The translations under genes were made by a program, and so were the position numbers. DNA of 64,000 nt, from positions 343,001 through 407,000 of the forward strand of contig CAJNDS010002113.1 of the NCBI GenBank assembly GCA_905221605.1. Direction: 5' to 3'. The stretch's first letter is position 1. Every line of letters starts with the position of its first letter. The notes below the pieces were generated by a model. The model was not told the origin of the DNA. It did no database searches and saw only the letters and a list, made by a program, of their open reading frames with translations. The stretch is from Symbiodinium natans. Taxonomy: Eukaryota; Sar; Dinophyceae; Suessiales; Symbiodiniaceae. Below are positions 30,292 to 39,954 of the stretch, piece after piece.

Positions 30292-30405
30292 GTACATATA
30301 ATATATATATATATATATGTACTATATATATATATATATTTGTATATGTATATAATATTGTAGCCACCATGAACCTTGGAACTTCCGGGGGTGTCTTTTC
30401 CTCAG

Positions 30406-30520
30406 GCTCAGAGTTTGGGGTTTTGGGCTGGAGCTGCCGGGCCTCTTGGGCATCGCACGCAAAAAGCGCTGGCAGACAGCCTTGGGGCACAAGCCGAGCC
30501 ACCCAAAGGCCCCCATTTAG
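30406..30520 (+). CDS. Exon of an unidentified protein, possible 3' end
   Basis: Very good acceptor GTCTTTTCCTCAG|G, phase 2. Reads FGLELPGLLGIARKKRWQTA then LGHKPSHPKAPI and TAG 30518, where the TAG is part of the first TTTAGGG unit. AAG|GCCCCC at 30508 is an alternative GC-type donor. Two other frames (one plus, one minus) are also open. Confidence 0.55.
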
Positions 30521-30611
30521 GGTTTAGGGTTGAGGGTTTAGGGTTTAGGGTTTAGGGGCTAGGGCCTTAAAGCCAGTTCTTCTTGCAAGGCTAAGATGGA
30601 GAGACTGTTGG

Positions 30612-30700
30612 GGCATTCCCTTGCTGAGGGGTTAAGGTTCGCCCGTTTAAGCCAACAAAAAAGGGGCACCCTTTTCATTCCTAGGTTACTCTGAATCCTG
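30612..30700. repeat. Family E spacer element (E2)
   Basis: Shares GCCAACAAAAAAGGGGCACCC and TTCATTCCTAGGTTACTCT with E3-E5. Non-coding. Confidence 0.55.
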
Positions 30701-30980
30701 GGGGAGTGGCGGCAAGCGCGACGATACCCTTGTCTCTCTCTTGTCAGTTGTGTTCCCTAGGTGCGGAGCAGTGTTGCAAGCTGCTGAAGCAGTCCTAAAC
30801 GGCCCTAAACTTCAAGCCCAAAGCGCAACAGTGATTCTCGACCCGAAGCCCCAAACCCTAAACCCACAAATCCCAAACCCCAAACCCCAAAACCTAAACC
30901 CTAAGCCCTAAACCATAAACCTTCAGGGTTGAGGGTGTGGGGTTCTCGGGCTGCTTACCGCTGCCCGGGTATCTGTCGAG

Positions 30981-31070
30981 GCAGAGGTGCGGCGCATGGG
31001 CACGGGCATGGCGGCTCGGACCAATGCTTGGGGCAGGAGGCATCTTCCTTCTTGCTTAGACTTTCCCTAA
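30981..31070 (+). CDS. Exon of an unidentified protein
   Basis: Acceptor CTGTCGAG|GCA; reads AEVRRMGTGMAARTNAWGRR then HLPSCLDFP and TAA inside CCCTAAA. Phase 0 in. The stop within the repeat suggests a missed donor upstream. CCCTAAA follows, the reverse of the usual order. Confidence 0.45.
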   Translation, partial: AEVRRMGTGMAARTNAWGRRHLPSCLDFP

Positions 31071-31207
31071 ACCCTACACCCTAAACCCTAAACCCTAAGC
31101 CCTAAACCCTGAACCCTAAACCCTAAACCCTAAACCCCTTCTTGATAGTAGGCATAGTAAGCTGCACGCCCGAAAGCCTATAAACCACCCAGCTCAAGTG
31201 ATGGTTT

Positions 31208-31450
31208 TTGGCAACGACCTGGCAGACCGCTTCAGAGGATTCTTTTCAGAGTTTGTTTTGTTGGGGAGATGGCGCCCTGATGATCAGTGCTCTTTTGTTG
31301 AAGGGAAGGCTTGGGCCAGGTTTGTGTTTTAAAGAAGGTTTGGGCACGGGTGGTTTGGCTCTGGAATCTCCTTTGCAGCGGCCCATTCCCCTTGTTCTCT
31401 GGTCCCCTGGCCCTCCGGTCCTCCAATTTAAAATCCTGCCAAACCCATGA
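31208..31450 (+). CDS. Unsupported open frame
   Basis: 80-codon frame (MATTWQTASEDSFQSLF) without good splice sites or codon bias, next to a 43-bp tandem repeat. Listed because the stretch is repeat-poor. Function unknown; probably non-genic. Confidence 0.2.
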   Translation: MATTWQTASEDSFQSLFCWGDGALMISALLLKGRLGPGLCFKEGLGTGGLALESPLQRPIPLVLWSPGPPVLQFKILPNP

Positions 31451-31486
31451 TGCGCTATTTCTTTTTTCAAGCCGGGCAAGCTTGCT

Positions 31487-31746
31487 TCGCTTGACGCAAA
31501 ACAGGCCCTTACTCCCCAAGGGCTTTAAGCATAGCAGAGCTTTGCCAAGTGCAATTCCCCAATAGCTTGATGCAAAAGAGGACCTTGCTGGTATCCCTAA
31601 TCGCTTAACGCAAAGAAGGGCCCTACAAATTGGAATTCCCCAATAGCTTAACGCAAAGAAGGACCCTACAAATTGAAACTCCCCAGTAGCTTGACGCAAA
31701 ACAGGACCCTAGAATTTCGAAGTACCCAACAGCTTGACACAAAACT
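31487..31746. repeat. 43-bp tandem repeat, about 5 copies
   Basis: Unit starts near 31563, 31602, 31645, 31688 and 31731, spacing mostly 43 bp. Core AGCTTGACGCAAAACAGGAC and CCTACAAATTGGAATTCCCC. It generates a repeated minus-strand open frame (31232-31699), which I reject as a gene. Confidence 0.8.
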
Positions 31747-31911
31747 AAACCCGCCAAGGGCTGGGCCAAACCTAGGGTTATTAGGGTTTATGGTTTAGGG
31801 TTTAGGGTTTAGGGTTTTGAAAACCAGTTTTGGCCACACCTATGAGAAGTTAAAACAGAAGAAACAACCTCTGCCGGAATGCTTGGAGCTCTCGTCCTTC
31901 CGGGTTAAGCC

Positions 31912-32030
31912 CCTAAACCCTAAACCCTAAACCCTAAACCCTAAACCCTAAACCCTAAACCCTAAACCCTAAACCCTACACCCTACACAAACCCCAAACC
32001 CTCAACCCTAAACCCTAAACCCTAAACCCT
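31912..32030. repeat. CCCTAAA array
   Basis: Pure array ending close to the acceptor of the exon at 32045. Confidence 0.95.
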
Positions 32031-32044
32031 GGAACCCTCAACAG

Positions 32045-32306
32045 CTGCTGGATGAGGGTGTCGGCCTGTCTGCAGCCCGACTACTTCTCAATCTTGTCTC
32101 CTTAGATTCCTTGTATACTTACGGGGTTTAGGGTTTAGGGTTTAGGATTTGGGGTTTAGGGTTTAGGGTTCAGGGTTTAACCCCTCAACCCGAAGGGCAC
32201 ATTCACACGTACAGCCTGCCCACGCACTAAGCCCCGGGACGGCTGGAATCAGATCTCCCGGACCTTTCCAGAGCTGGGTCTCTGGCAGGAGCCCCCTTCA
32301 GGATCG
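32045..32306 (+). CDS. Two phased exons of an unidentified protein
   Basis: Exon 32045-32125 (acceptor CTCAACAG|CTG, 27 codons) reads LLDEGVGLSAARLLLNLVSL. Exon 32232-32306 (acceptor CACTAAG|CCC, 25 codons) reads PRDGWNQISRTFPELGLWQE. The 106-nt intron is phase 0/0, begins GTTTAGGGTTTAGG and ends in degenerate CCCGAA sequence. Both donors are GTTTAG supplied by telomere-like arrays. One helical segment then a Trp-containing segment. Family not recognised. Confidence 0.65.
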
Positions 32307-32445
32307 GTTTAGGGTTGGGTTTAGGGTTTAGGGTTTAGGGTTTAGGGTTTAGGGTTTAGGGTTTAGGGTTTAGGGTTTCGGGTTTAGGGTTTAGGGTTTA
32401 GGGTTTAGGGTTTAGGGTTCAGGGTTTAGGGTTTAGGGTTTAGAG
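32307..32445. repeat. TTTAGGG array
   Basis: Pure array whose first GTTTAG is the donor of the exon ending at 32306. Confidence 0.95.
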
Positions 32446-32572
32446 ACCCTAAGCCCGAAACACCAAATCCTAAACCCTCACCCTGGACCCCAGACCCTCA
32501 ACCTCCAACTCTTCAGCCCTTAGATGGTAGTTCCTGAAGTCCTACACGTCTGTTCTTGTTGTTTTTGGCGGG

Positions 32573-32573
<1 letters not shown>

Positions 32574-32622
<49 letters not shown>
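32574..32622. repeat. Poly-G tract, 49 nt
   Basis: Uninterrupted G run in the deposited sequence. Length may be affected by sequencing, but it is the longest of several G/C homopolymers here. Confidence 0.9.
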
Positions 32623-32623
<1 letters not shown>

Positions 32624-32794
32624 GCTAACCCTAGGCCCCAGACGCCCTCAGACCAAAGCATCCGATTGGAACACCTGACCCTGAAAAATTGCGAGGGTGC
32701 CCATTCTAGGATGCCCAGTAGTGACCTTACCCTAAACCCTAAACCCTAAACCCTAAACCCTAAACCCTAAACCCTAAACCCTAAACCCTAAACC

Positions 32795-32875
32795 CTTTTT
32801 GGAGGGGTTTAGGTTCCCAGAAAACCCTTTGAGCAAAAAAGGGCACCCTGTTTCATTCCTGGGTTCCTCGGCATC
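32795..32875. repeat. Family E spacer element (E3)
   Basis: GGGGTTTAGGTTCCCAGAAAA and AAAAAAGGGCACCCTGTTTC, between two CCCTAAA arrays (32725-32793, 32915-32985). Confidence 0.55.
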
Positions 32876-33204
32876 CCAGCATTTAAGGCTTAGGATCCCT
32901 GTACACCCCAATATAACCCTAAACCCTAAACCCTAAACCCTAAACCCTAAACCCTAAACCCTAAACCCTAAACCCTAAACCCTAAGCCCCTCACCCCTTC
33001 CTGCAATATTAGAGGGCACTCCGTTAGCTTTTGGCAGCACTTTTCCTGAAGCGCAAAATCCACAGGCACTCCTAACCCTTAAGCTTTGAACCCAAAGCCA
33101 CAGCCCTGGAACCCCAAAAGCCCTAAAGTCCTAGAACTCGGAGCCCCACTAGCCCTAGACCCAAAACCGCCTAAATCATGAAACTAGAAACCCTCATTCA
33201 ACCC

Positions 33205-33417
33205 TAAACATTCAACCCTAAACATTCAACCCTAAACATTCAACCCTAAACCCTAAACCCTAAACCCTAAACCCTAAACCCTAAACCCTAAACCCTAAAC
33301 CCTAAACCCTAAACCCTAAACCCTAAACCCTAAACCCTAAACCCTAAACCCTAAACCCTAAACCCTAAAACCCTAAACCCTAAACCCTAAAACCTTAAAC
33401 CCTAAACCCTAAACTAA
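33205..33417. repeat. CCCTAAA array
   Basis: About 200 bp, one of the longest. Begins with CATTCAACCCTAAA units, then pure. Confidence 0.95.
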
Positions 33418-33439
33418 GTGAGGGGTCGCTTCCGTCGAG

Positions 33440-33589
33440 CGACAGACCCCGAACGCTCGGCCGAGGGCCTTACAGCCCGAGCGCCCAAGCGAAAAGAGAA
33501 ACGGAAAGGTGAGGGTTAAGCCTCACCGTCTGTCCTGGACAGGCCAACGGACATCGGCCTTTTTTACGACAATGTCAGTACTCGGCTAA
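33440..33589 (+). CDS. Two small exons, basic protein
   Basis: Exon 33440-33508 (acceptor CCGTCGAG|CG, canonical donor AAAG|GTGAGG) reads TDPERSAEGLTARAPKRKEK, phase 1/1. A 34-nt potential intron (33509-33542) starts GTGAGGGTTAAGCCTCAC, a perfect small hairpin, and ends GGACAG. The second exon 33543-33589 would read QRTSAFFTTMSVLG then TAA. The first exon is solid; the mini-intron is tentative. Confidence 0.5.
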   Translation, partial: RQTPNARPRALQPERPSEKRNGKVRVKPHRLSWTGQRTSAFFTTMSVLG

Positions 33590-33689
33590 GGGATGGCCGG
33601 CACCCAGACCACCTTTAGCGTAGCTAAAGTATAACCCCAAATCGTAACCCTTTGCCTCTGGAGGTCAGTTCAGGGTTTTGGGTTCAGGG

Positions 33690-34180
33690 TTTGCCGGCCC
33701 CCCCCCCCCGGGGCCCCCTGGCCCCTGGTGGCTGGATTCCTGGACCAGGAGGCTGGCGAGGGGGTGCAGGCAGGCTGGTTGCTAGGAATTTGGGCCCTCT
33801 CCCCAACACACCCCCCGGGCCAAGGGCCCCCCGGCCCCAGGCCAAGGGCCCCCCGGGCCAAGGGCCCCGCACCAAGGCCTCCGCGCCAAGGGCCCCCCGG
33901 CCCAAGGCCCCCGAGCCAAGGGGCCGCCCCAAAGGGCCCCGGGCCAAAGGGGTTCCTGGGCCTGGGGCAAGGGCCCCTGGGCCAAGGCCCCCTGGGCCAA
34001 GGCCCCCCAAGGGCCCCCCGCGCCAAGGGCCCCGACCAAGAGCCCCCCCAACCAAGGGCCAAGCGCCCCCGGACCAAGGCCAAGGGCCCCTTCGGCCCCC
34101 AACCAAGAACCAAGCGCCCGGCCAAGGGCCCTTCGGGCCAAGGGCCTCCGCCCAAGGGCCCCACACCAGATAGCCTTACC
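33690..34180. repeat. GGGCCAAGGGCCCC minisatellite
   Basis: About 490 bp of CCAAGGGCCCC-type units. All frames on both strands stay open (Pro/Gly/Ala-rich). This is an effect of composition, not five overlapping genes. Confidence 0.85.
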
Positions 34181-34188
34181 CCTACGAC

Positions 34189-34510
34189 TTCAAGCAAATA
34201 AGGGCCTCTACGGGCCCTAACGTGCCGAAGGCCCGAAAAGGGCCGAGGCTACCCCGAACCCCAGCTTAAACCCTAACACCGCAAAACCCTGCGAAGGCCT
34301 TCAAGCAAATAAGGGCCTCTACGGGCCCTAACTTGCCCAAGGCCCGAAAAGGGCCGAGGCTACCCCGAACCCGAGCTTAAACCCTAGCGATTGATTAAAC
34401 CCGATTGAAATACTCATTGGCGAAAATTCATTAATAGGTTCCCTGACCTTTAAATGAATAAAGCCTCTACGGCCCCTGACACGCCGAAGGTCCGAACAAG
34501 GCCCCGAGAG
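34189..34510. repeat. Direct repeats, about 111-bp unit
   Basis: TTCAAGCAAATAAGGGCCTC and CCCGAAAAGGGCCGAGGCTA occur at 34189 and 34300; a third diverged copy starts near 34450. No coding support. Confidence 0.75.
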
Positions 34511-34709
34511 ATCCCAAGAGCCACCAAAATGCTTCAAAAGGCTTCAAAAGGCCCCCTAAAAGAAGGGGGGCCCCAGGATGCCCGTGCCTTCAAATAAAAA
34601 ATGCCCTAAACCCTAATAGAGTATAGTTTGGGTGGCCGGGGCGGGTTGACGGGCAACGCGAGCGCGCGGCCCGGGGTGCTTCACACCCGAGCGCGCGCCC
34701 TCCCCTGAC

Positions 34710-34834
34710 ACACCCTAAACCCTAAACCCTAAACCCTAAACCCTAAACCCTAAACCCTAAACCCTAAACCCTAAACCCTAAACCCTAAACCCTAAACCCT
34801 AAACCCTAAACCCTAAACCCTAAACCCTAAACCC
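34710..34834. repeat. CCCTAAA array
   Basis: Pure array about 30 bp upstream of the acceptor of the exon at 34866. Confidence 0.95.
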
Positions 34835-34865
34835 TACCCTTTCTTGTGGCTTTGTCCCAGCACAG

Positions 34866-34952
34866 GAGTTCCGAGAGCAGCTTTACCAGCGTTGCTGGGA
34901 CGACCCGTGTGGCCCATTGCCAGGGCTCCACGGCCTCAGCCTCAGATCCTGA
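34866..34952 (+). CDS. Exon, probably 3'-terminal
   Basis: Acceptor TTTGTCCCAGCACAG|GAG. Reads EFREQLYQRCWDDPCGPLPG then LHGLSLRS and TGA 34950-34952, followed within 5 bp by a TTTAGGG block. Strong coding character, phase 0 in. Unidentified. Confidence 0.6.
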   Translation, partial: EFREQLYQRCWDDPCGPLPGLHGLSLRS

Positions 34953-34989
34953 GCTTAGGGTTTAGGGTTTAGGGTTTAGGGTTTAGGGC

Positions 34990-35714
34990 ATCAGATCCAG
35001 AGTTTAAGGTTCTGGGGGCTTTCGGTCTAAAGCGCCTCTTTTCGTTTGTTCTAAGGTTACGAGATGCTGTGTGGCAGCTGGGGAACCCTTAGCAGTTTGC
35101 TGTTGGAAGGCACTGAGTTTCAGGGGAGTCATATTAAGGATGTGCCCCTCAGAGGCTCCCTGAACATACTCCCAAAATGGCCCTCATATTCCCTCAGAGG
35201 ATCTGCAAAAAGCGACCCCAAACCCAAGGTGCAACCGTAGTAGGGGTCCAAGGTAGAATCCCATGATAGCTGCGAGCCTCCCCAAGGTAAGGACCTTAAA
35301 GGTCAGATGACGCATCAGGGTGCTTTCGGAAAAGGTGCCTCAAGCCCCCGCAAGCCCCCCTAACGCCCCCTGACCCTCATCCCTAATGAAACCCGAAACA
35401 CGAAACCCGAAACCCGAAACACGAAACCCGAAACCCGAAACCCGAAAGCCTAAAGCCTAAAGCCTAAAGCCTAAAGCCTAATTAAAGCCTAAAGCCTAAA
35501 GCCTAAAGCCCAAAGCCCAAAGCCTAAAGCCTTAAGCCTAAAGCCTTAAGCCTTAAGCCTTAAGCCTCAAGCCCTTAAGCCTCAAGCCCTTAAGCCTAAA
35601 GCCCTTAAGCCCTTAAGCCCTTAAGCCCTTAAGCCCTAAAGCCCTAAAGCCCTAAAGCCCTAAAGCCCTAAAGCCCTAAAGCCCAAAAGCCCTAAAGCCT
35701 GAAACACTCCTAAG
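34990..35714. other. Spacer with variant telomere-like arrays
   Basis: 34990-35380 is unique with no supported exon. 35386-35445 is a CCCGAAA array, 35446-35580 an AAAGCCT/AAGCCTT array, 35580-35700 CCCTTAAG and CCCTAAAG arrays. Each block has its own unit. Confidence 0.75.
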
Positions 35715-35791
35715 CGTGCTGCTCGGTGGAGGCCGTGAGCGCAGCCGAAGCCGCGAGCGCCCGCGGCGCAGCAGGTCGGAAGCGATGAAGG
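35715..35791 (+). CDS. RS-rich exon (SR-type protein)
   Basis: Acceptor TCCTAAG|C derived from repeat, donor AAGG|GTTTAG. Reads VLLGGGRERSRSRERPRR then SRSEAMK. Alternating Arg-Ser dipeptides are typical of RS domains in SR splicing factors and spliceosomal scaffolds. The exon is short, so the protein is not named. Phase 2 in, 1 out. Confidence 0.55.
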
Positions 35792-35925
35792 GTTTAGGGT
35801 TTAGGGTTTAGGGTTTAGGGTTTAGGGTTTAGGGTTTAGGGTTCAGGGTTCAGGGTTCAGGGTTCAGGGTTTGGGGTTTGGGGTTTAGGGTTTAGGGTTG
35901 AGGGTTAAGGGTTTAGGGCTTAGGG
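35790..35925. repeat. TTTAGGG array
   Basis: Follows the RS exon; TTCAGGG and TTTGGGG variants on the right. Confidence 0.95.
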
Positions 35926-36039
35926 AGGCTTGTTTGGGTTCAGGGAAGCGCCCAAGCCCTGCAAGCCTTTTTGGATCGCTAAAAATTCTCAGGGTGGTTA
36001 CATGGTCCCTCAGTATGGAGCCCTTAATAGGGACCTCCT

Positions 36040-36342
36040 ATATGGTCAGAGGGGTCCTGGCCTATTTCGGTGTATGGCACCACCCACCCTACACCTTAGA
36101 ATAAACTCTATCCGAGATCTCAGCCCCAATCCTAGTCCTAGCATGTCCACCCAAAGAACCCAACCTATATTACCATCCTAGGAATAGTACTTACACCTAC
36201 CTCGGTGCATATGCCTGAATAGGCAAAGGGGATTGCTGATGGGGGGCAAGTGTGCGGGGCTTTGATGGAAAAGGTTGTGGAACCGTGCTGCTGGCGTGCA
36301 GTTCGTAAACGGTTGGTGAAGGAGGCAGCAAAATCTATGGAT

Positions 36343-36381
<39 letters not shown>

Positions 36382-36880
36382 TAAGGTGCTGTTTTGGTGG
36401 GGCCATTGGCTGTCGGCTTGAGTTCGCGCGGGTGTGTCCTAGTTGTCATAGGTGTGTCCTTGAGTTCGCTCGGATGCGTCCTTAAAGTTCGCTCGGGCGT
36501 GTGCTTGAGTTCGTGCGGGTGTGTCCTTGAGTTTGCTCGGGTGTGGTGTTGGGGTAGCTGGAAATGCGTCGGGGTAGCTCTGAAATACCTCGCGGTCATA
36601 CCGTAACACCTGACCCTTAACCCCAGACCCTGAATCAAGTTCTACAAGACCCCCTTGCCTAGTTAGGCGTGTGGCACCTAGGTAGTTGAAAGTATTATTC
36701 CTAGGATGGTAACTTATGGTGTTTTTTGGGAGGAATTGCTAGTATTGGGGCTGAGATCTGAAGATAGATTTCATCCTAGGGTGGTGGCTGAGATCTTAAG
36801 ATGTTTTTTCCTCGGGCGGGGGCTGGGTGGTGCCATACACCTAAATAGGCAAGGACCCCTCTAACTTTTTACTCTCTATA
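36040..36880. mobile_element. Fold-back element with about 190-bp inverted arms
   Basis: Left arm about 36040-36230 and right arm about 36655-36880 are reverse complements at roughly three quarters identity by eye. Shared blocks: GTGTATGGCACCACCCA, GATCTCAGCCCCAATACTAG and TTACCATCCTAGGAATA. The 430-bp centre has a T11-G29 tract and CGGGTGTGTCCTTGAGTTCG repeats, no transposase. Resembles long-TIR fold-back or MITE elements. Confidence 0.7.
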
Positions 36881-36973
36881 TACCCTTTAACACCCAAGGA
36901 ACCATGCGTCAGAACCCTCGTCAGAACCCTTTGAGGAAGCTGGGGGACCCAATCAAGGGACTGCGTGACTACC

Positions 36974-37074
36974 TTGGGATATTCCTCCTTATACTAACAA
37001 CCCTAAATAAGGATTATAATTGCCCCTATTATTCACCCTATTGAGGACTATTCATATAAGGGGGAACATCCCAA
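36974..37074. mobile_element. Family A element (A3)
   Basis: TTGGGATATTCCTCCTTATA mirrored by TATAAGGGGGAACATCCCAA, with core GGATTATAATTGCCCC. Confidence 0.85.
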
Positions 37075-37079
37075 GCAAT

Positions 37080-37187
37080 TAAACCCTAGACCCTAGACCC
37101 TAAACCCTAAATCCTAAACCCTAAACCCTAAACCCTAAACCCTAAATCCTAAACCCTAAACCCTAAACCCCAAACCCTAAACCCTTA
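37080..37187. repeat. CCCTAAA array
   Basis: Abuts A3 on the left and the exon at 37196 on the right. Confidence 0.9.
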
Positions 37188-37195
37188 AAAACTAG

Positions 37196-37255
37196 TATGA
37201 GAGGTGGGCCCGCAAGTGGCGTGTGGCCATGGCGGCGATTCTGCCCTCCGGCGAG
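37196..37255 (+). CDS. Exon of an unidentified protein
   Basis: Acceptor AACTAG|TAT, made from the repeat, and canonical donor GAG|GTGAGA. 20 codons, phase 0/0: YERWARKWRVAMAAILPSGE. An aromatic, basic helix. Unidentified. Confidence 0.65.
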
Positions 37256-37299
37256 GTGAGAGGGAGGGGGGGGGATTTTATGCTTTTACGGTTTTTACG

Positions 37300-37475
37300 G
37301 TTTTTGGGGGGTTTTAGGGTTGTAGGGTTTTAGGGTTTTTCGGCTTTAGGGTTTTAGGGGTTTTGGGGTTTCAGGGTTTTAGGGTTTTAGGGTTTTCGGG
37401 TTTTAGGGTTTTAGGGTTTTAGGGTTTTAGGGTTTTAGGGTTTTAGGGTTTTAGGGTTTAGGGTTTAGGGGGGGG
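37300..37475. repeat. TTTTAGGG array
   Basis: Eight-base variant array downstream of the exon at 37196-37255. Confidence 0.9.
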
Positions 37476-37750
37476 TTAAGGGGTTGGGGTGTTTAGGGGT
37501 TTGGGGGTTTGGGTGGTTCAGGGCTTCGGGAGTTGAGGGCTTGTTTTTTTGGGGCTCCCGGGAGTTTAGGGTGTCAAGATGTCTTGCATCATGCAGCATT
37601 TCGAGGTTTAGGGTTGAGTTTGTTCCTTCATGAGCTGTTGCAGTGGTCCTTAAGGTTTTAAGTTTGCAGGGTCTGAACCCCAAACCCTGAACCCTAAACC
37701 GGCCGGTGCATCGCTAGGCGATAGCAGCTGGTGGCTCGGGCCTCCTTGGG

Positions 37751-37845
37751 GTACTTGCAAGTAGGGTTATGAGCCGGGTAACTCTGGTTATAACCTTGTT
37801 TAGGGTACTTCTAACCCCACTTAAGAGTGCCCATGACCCTTCAGG
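37751..37845. mobile_element. Family C element (C6)
   Basis: GTACTTGCAAGTAGGGTTAT and GGTAACTCTGGTTATAACC, mirrored in part by GAGTGCCCATGACCCTTCAGG. A short coding-like GC stretch (37700-37750) precedes it, so GTACTT may act as a donor. Confidence 0.75.
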
Positions 37846-38020
37846 TTCCCATGAGCATCATCTGTCACCAGCGAGCATAGGGCGGGGTTTTCTTGAGCTG
37901 TTTGTGCTCGGGGCGCCTAATTCGAAACTCGAAACCCGAAAACTCCTCAGAACGGGCTTAAGTAGGGTTTTGAAATCTAGGGTTTATGGCCTTTAGGGTT
38001 TAGGGTTGTAGTTGCCCAAG

Positions 38021-38089
38021 ACCCTCACGACCCTGCTCGGAGGCAGCGGCGCCCTGCAGACCTCAATTGTTATCATCCCCAAGCCGTAA
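38021..38089 (+). CDS. Candidate exon
   Basis: Acceptor TTGCCCAAG|ACC, reads TLTTLLGGSGALQTSIVII, then PKP and TAA; donor ATT|GTTATC possible. A faint likeness to the LTxLL...S..G end of kinesin motors, too weak to name. Phase 0. Confidence 0.45.
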   Translation, partial: TLTTLLGGSGALQTSIVIIPKP

Positions 38090-38214
38090 ACGCTAAACCC
38101 TAAACCCTAAACCCTCAACCCTCAACCCTCAACCCTAAACCCTAAACCCTAACCCCTAAACCCTAAACCCGAAACCCTAAACCCTAAACTGGTTCATAAT
38201 CCCTGCCTGGGGAG

Positions 38215-38289
38215 GATATGGCGGCGCCGCCAACAGATCCCGAGGTGACGGACTCGGGCCTCGGATGTCGCGTTCGCAAGAACTTCTGA
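38215..38289 (+). CDS. Candidate exon
   Basis: Acceptor CTGGGGAG|GAT; reads DMAAPPTDPE, with canonical donor GAG|GTGACG at 38244, or continues VTDSGLGCRVRKNF to TGA 38287. Confidence 0.45.
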   Translation, partial: DMAAPPTDPEVTDSGLGCRVRKNF

Positions 38290-38866
38290 GAACCCGGAGC
38301 CGTGTTTTTGTCCCCAAGCCCTAAGCCCACTGAACGGTACATGGATGCTGAGACCGTACACCTAAACTCGACACCCTAAACCCTAAACCCAAATTGAGGT
38401 TGGCTTTTCACGCTGAATCGCCAGCCCACAATACCTCTAAACTCTAGACCCTAAACATCCCCCGAAGCTCTAAACCCCCCAAGCCCGAAACTCCGAACCG
38501 AAAGATTCGCTGATTCTGGGCAGGCCCAGAAACTGGCCCACGTGATTTGGCAGGCTGGGGGTCCCAAGGTTGTTGAGGCTGTAGGATTTCAGAGTATCTT
38601 GGGGGTTTAGGGGTTGAGGCTCAACGGTTGAGGTTGTGGGATTTTGGGCTGTTTGGGGTGGCTTTGTGCTTGGCACCTTCCCAAGGTTCATGGTGTCGTT
38701 CGTGGCATCTGCACACGGCGAAGTCCCCAATCCCAGAGTCGATTCCCGAAGAAAGCTTCTTCTGGAGGGAAGAGTTACTTTGCCTCCTGAGCGCTTTCCC
38801 AGTGGGCCCTAAGTTCTCTCGGATGAAACCTTTCAACTGTCAGATTGGAGATCCTAAATCCTCCAG

Positions 38867-38898
<32 letters not shown>

Positions 38899-38918
38899 AC
38901 CCCCCCCAAAAAAAAAAA
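38867..38918. repeat. Poly-C / poly-A compound tract
   Basis: C32, then ACCCCCCC, then an A-run. 38290-39579 otherwise has no supported exon; the ORFs there have no splice support. Confidence 0.9.
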
Positions 38919-39145
38919 CATGAAAACGGCCAAGCCTTGTACTTGCAGTCTTCTTTTCCTACGCCCTTTACACCCCAAACTTTAGGCGACCCTAAGACCC
39001 AAAACGAGCAGAGTGCTCAGCCTCCACGCGGCTGTCAAGTCCTGCGCGTCCGTCCGGTCTAGGTGCGAGGGTCTGTAGGGTCCAAAATACAACGGGATGC
39101 AGCATGAAGCAGCATAATGCAAGAGAACAGTTTCAAAAATTGTAT

Positions 39146-39350
39146 GTATGTAGTATATATGTATATGTATATATATATATATGTATATGTATAGGTATGT
39201 ATGTATACACACACATGAATATATATATATATATATGTATATACATATAGTATCTACACAAATAAAGAAATACATAAATACATAAAGAAGTGCATAAACA
39301 AATACATAGATATACATATATATATATATAGACACATATACTACATACAT
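39146..39350. repeat. (TATG)n / (TA)n / (TACA)n microsatellites
   Basis: TA-rich tract changing strand type from TATG to TACA. The 122-codon minus frame is repeat-derived. Confidence 0.9.
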
Positions 39351-39579
39351 TATCGGTCTAGGGTTGACGTCAGGATGTCTCCTCCTGGGTCAAAGATGGG
39401 TCTGGCGCGGAGGCCAAACGAGCCCTAGGACAGGGGCTCTACTTTGGGGTCTCAATGAGTCAGATCTCGGTTTAGGGTTTCGGGTCCAGGGTTTCGGGTT
39501 AGTGTTTCGGGTTTAGGGTTTCGGGGTTAGGGATTAGGGTTTAGTGTTCAGGGTTTAGGGTTCTCATTCTTTTCGGAAG

Positions 39580-39636
39580 GGTGCCGATGGCGAGCATGAA
39601 GGGCATGCGTTCACATACTCTGAGTGTATCGGAGCT
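39580..39636 (+). CDS. Exon of an unidentified protein
   Basis: Acceptor TTCTCATTCTTTTCGGAAG|GGT with a pyrimidine tract. Reads GADGEHEGHAFTYSECIGA, donor perhaps GCT|GTTTGG or T|GTATCG. The latter would match the phase of 40140-40186. Confidence 0.5.
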
Positions 39637-39954
39637 GTTTGGCCGTCTTGTCCCTACCCTACACCCAAAATCCTCAAACCCTAACATGCAAAGCTCCAAC
39701 ACCCCAAACCCTCAACCCTGTACCCCCTAAATACCACCCCTCCCATACAACCCAAAGCTCGCAGACATGCAAAAAGGCCCTTGCACGCAGCCTGGAATGA
39801 GCCCTATAGAATGCCCCCCGAACTCCCTACGACAGAGCACCCTGTTGAGTCTTTTTGTGGGTGGGGTGGGGGGGGTGGGGGGGAAGTAATTCTTTCGTTC
39901 TTCAACATGAACCTATAGGGGGCCAACTGCGGATTAGACTTGAGGGAAACCCTA

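Noticed and set aside
31232-31699. 155-codon minus-strand ORF with internal repeats
   Set aside because: Explained by the 43-bp tandem repeat.
31563-31746. CRISPR-like array
   Set aside because: Units are contiguous 43-bp tandem copies without unique spacers, and the genome is eukaryotic.
33652-34201. Five overlapping ORFs of 119-175 codons, Pro/Gly/Ala-rich
   Set aside because: Produced by the GGGCCAAGGGCCCC minisatellite, which lacks stops in almost every frame on both strands.
38021-38089. Kinesin motor C-terminal segment
   Set aside because: LTxLL...S...TS likeness is too short and lacks the GGN motif.
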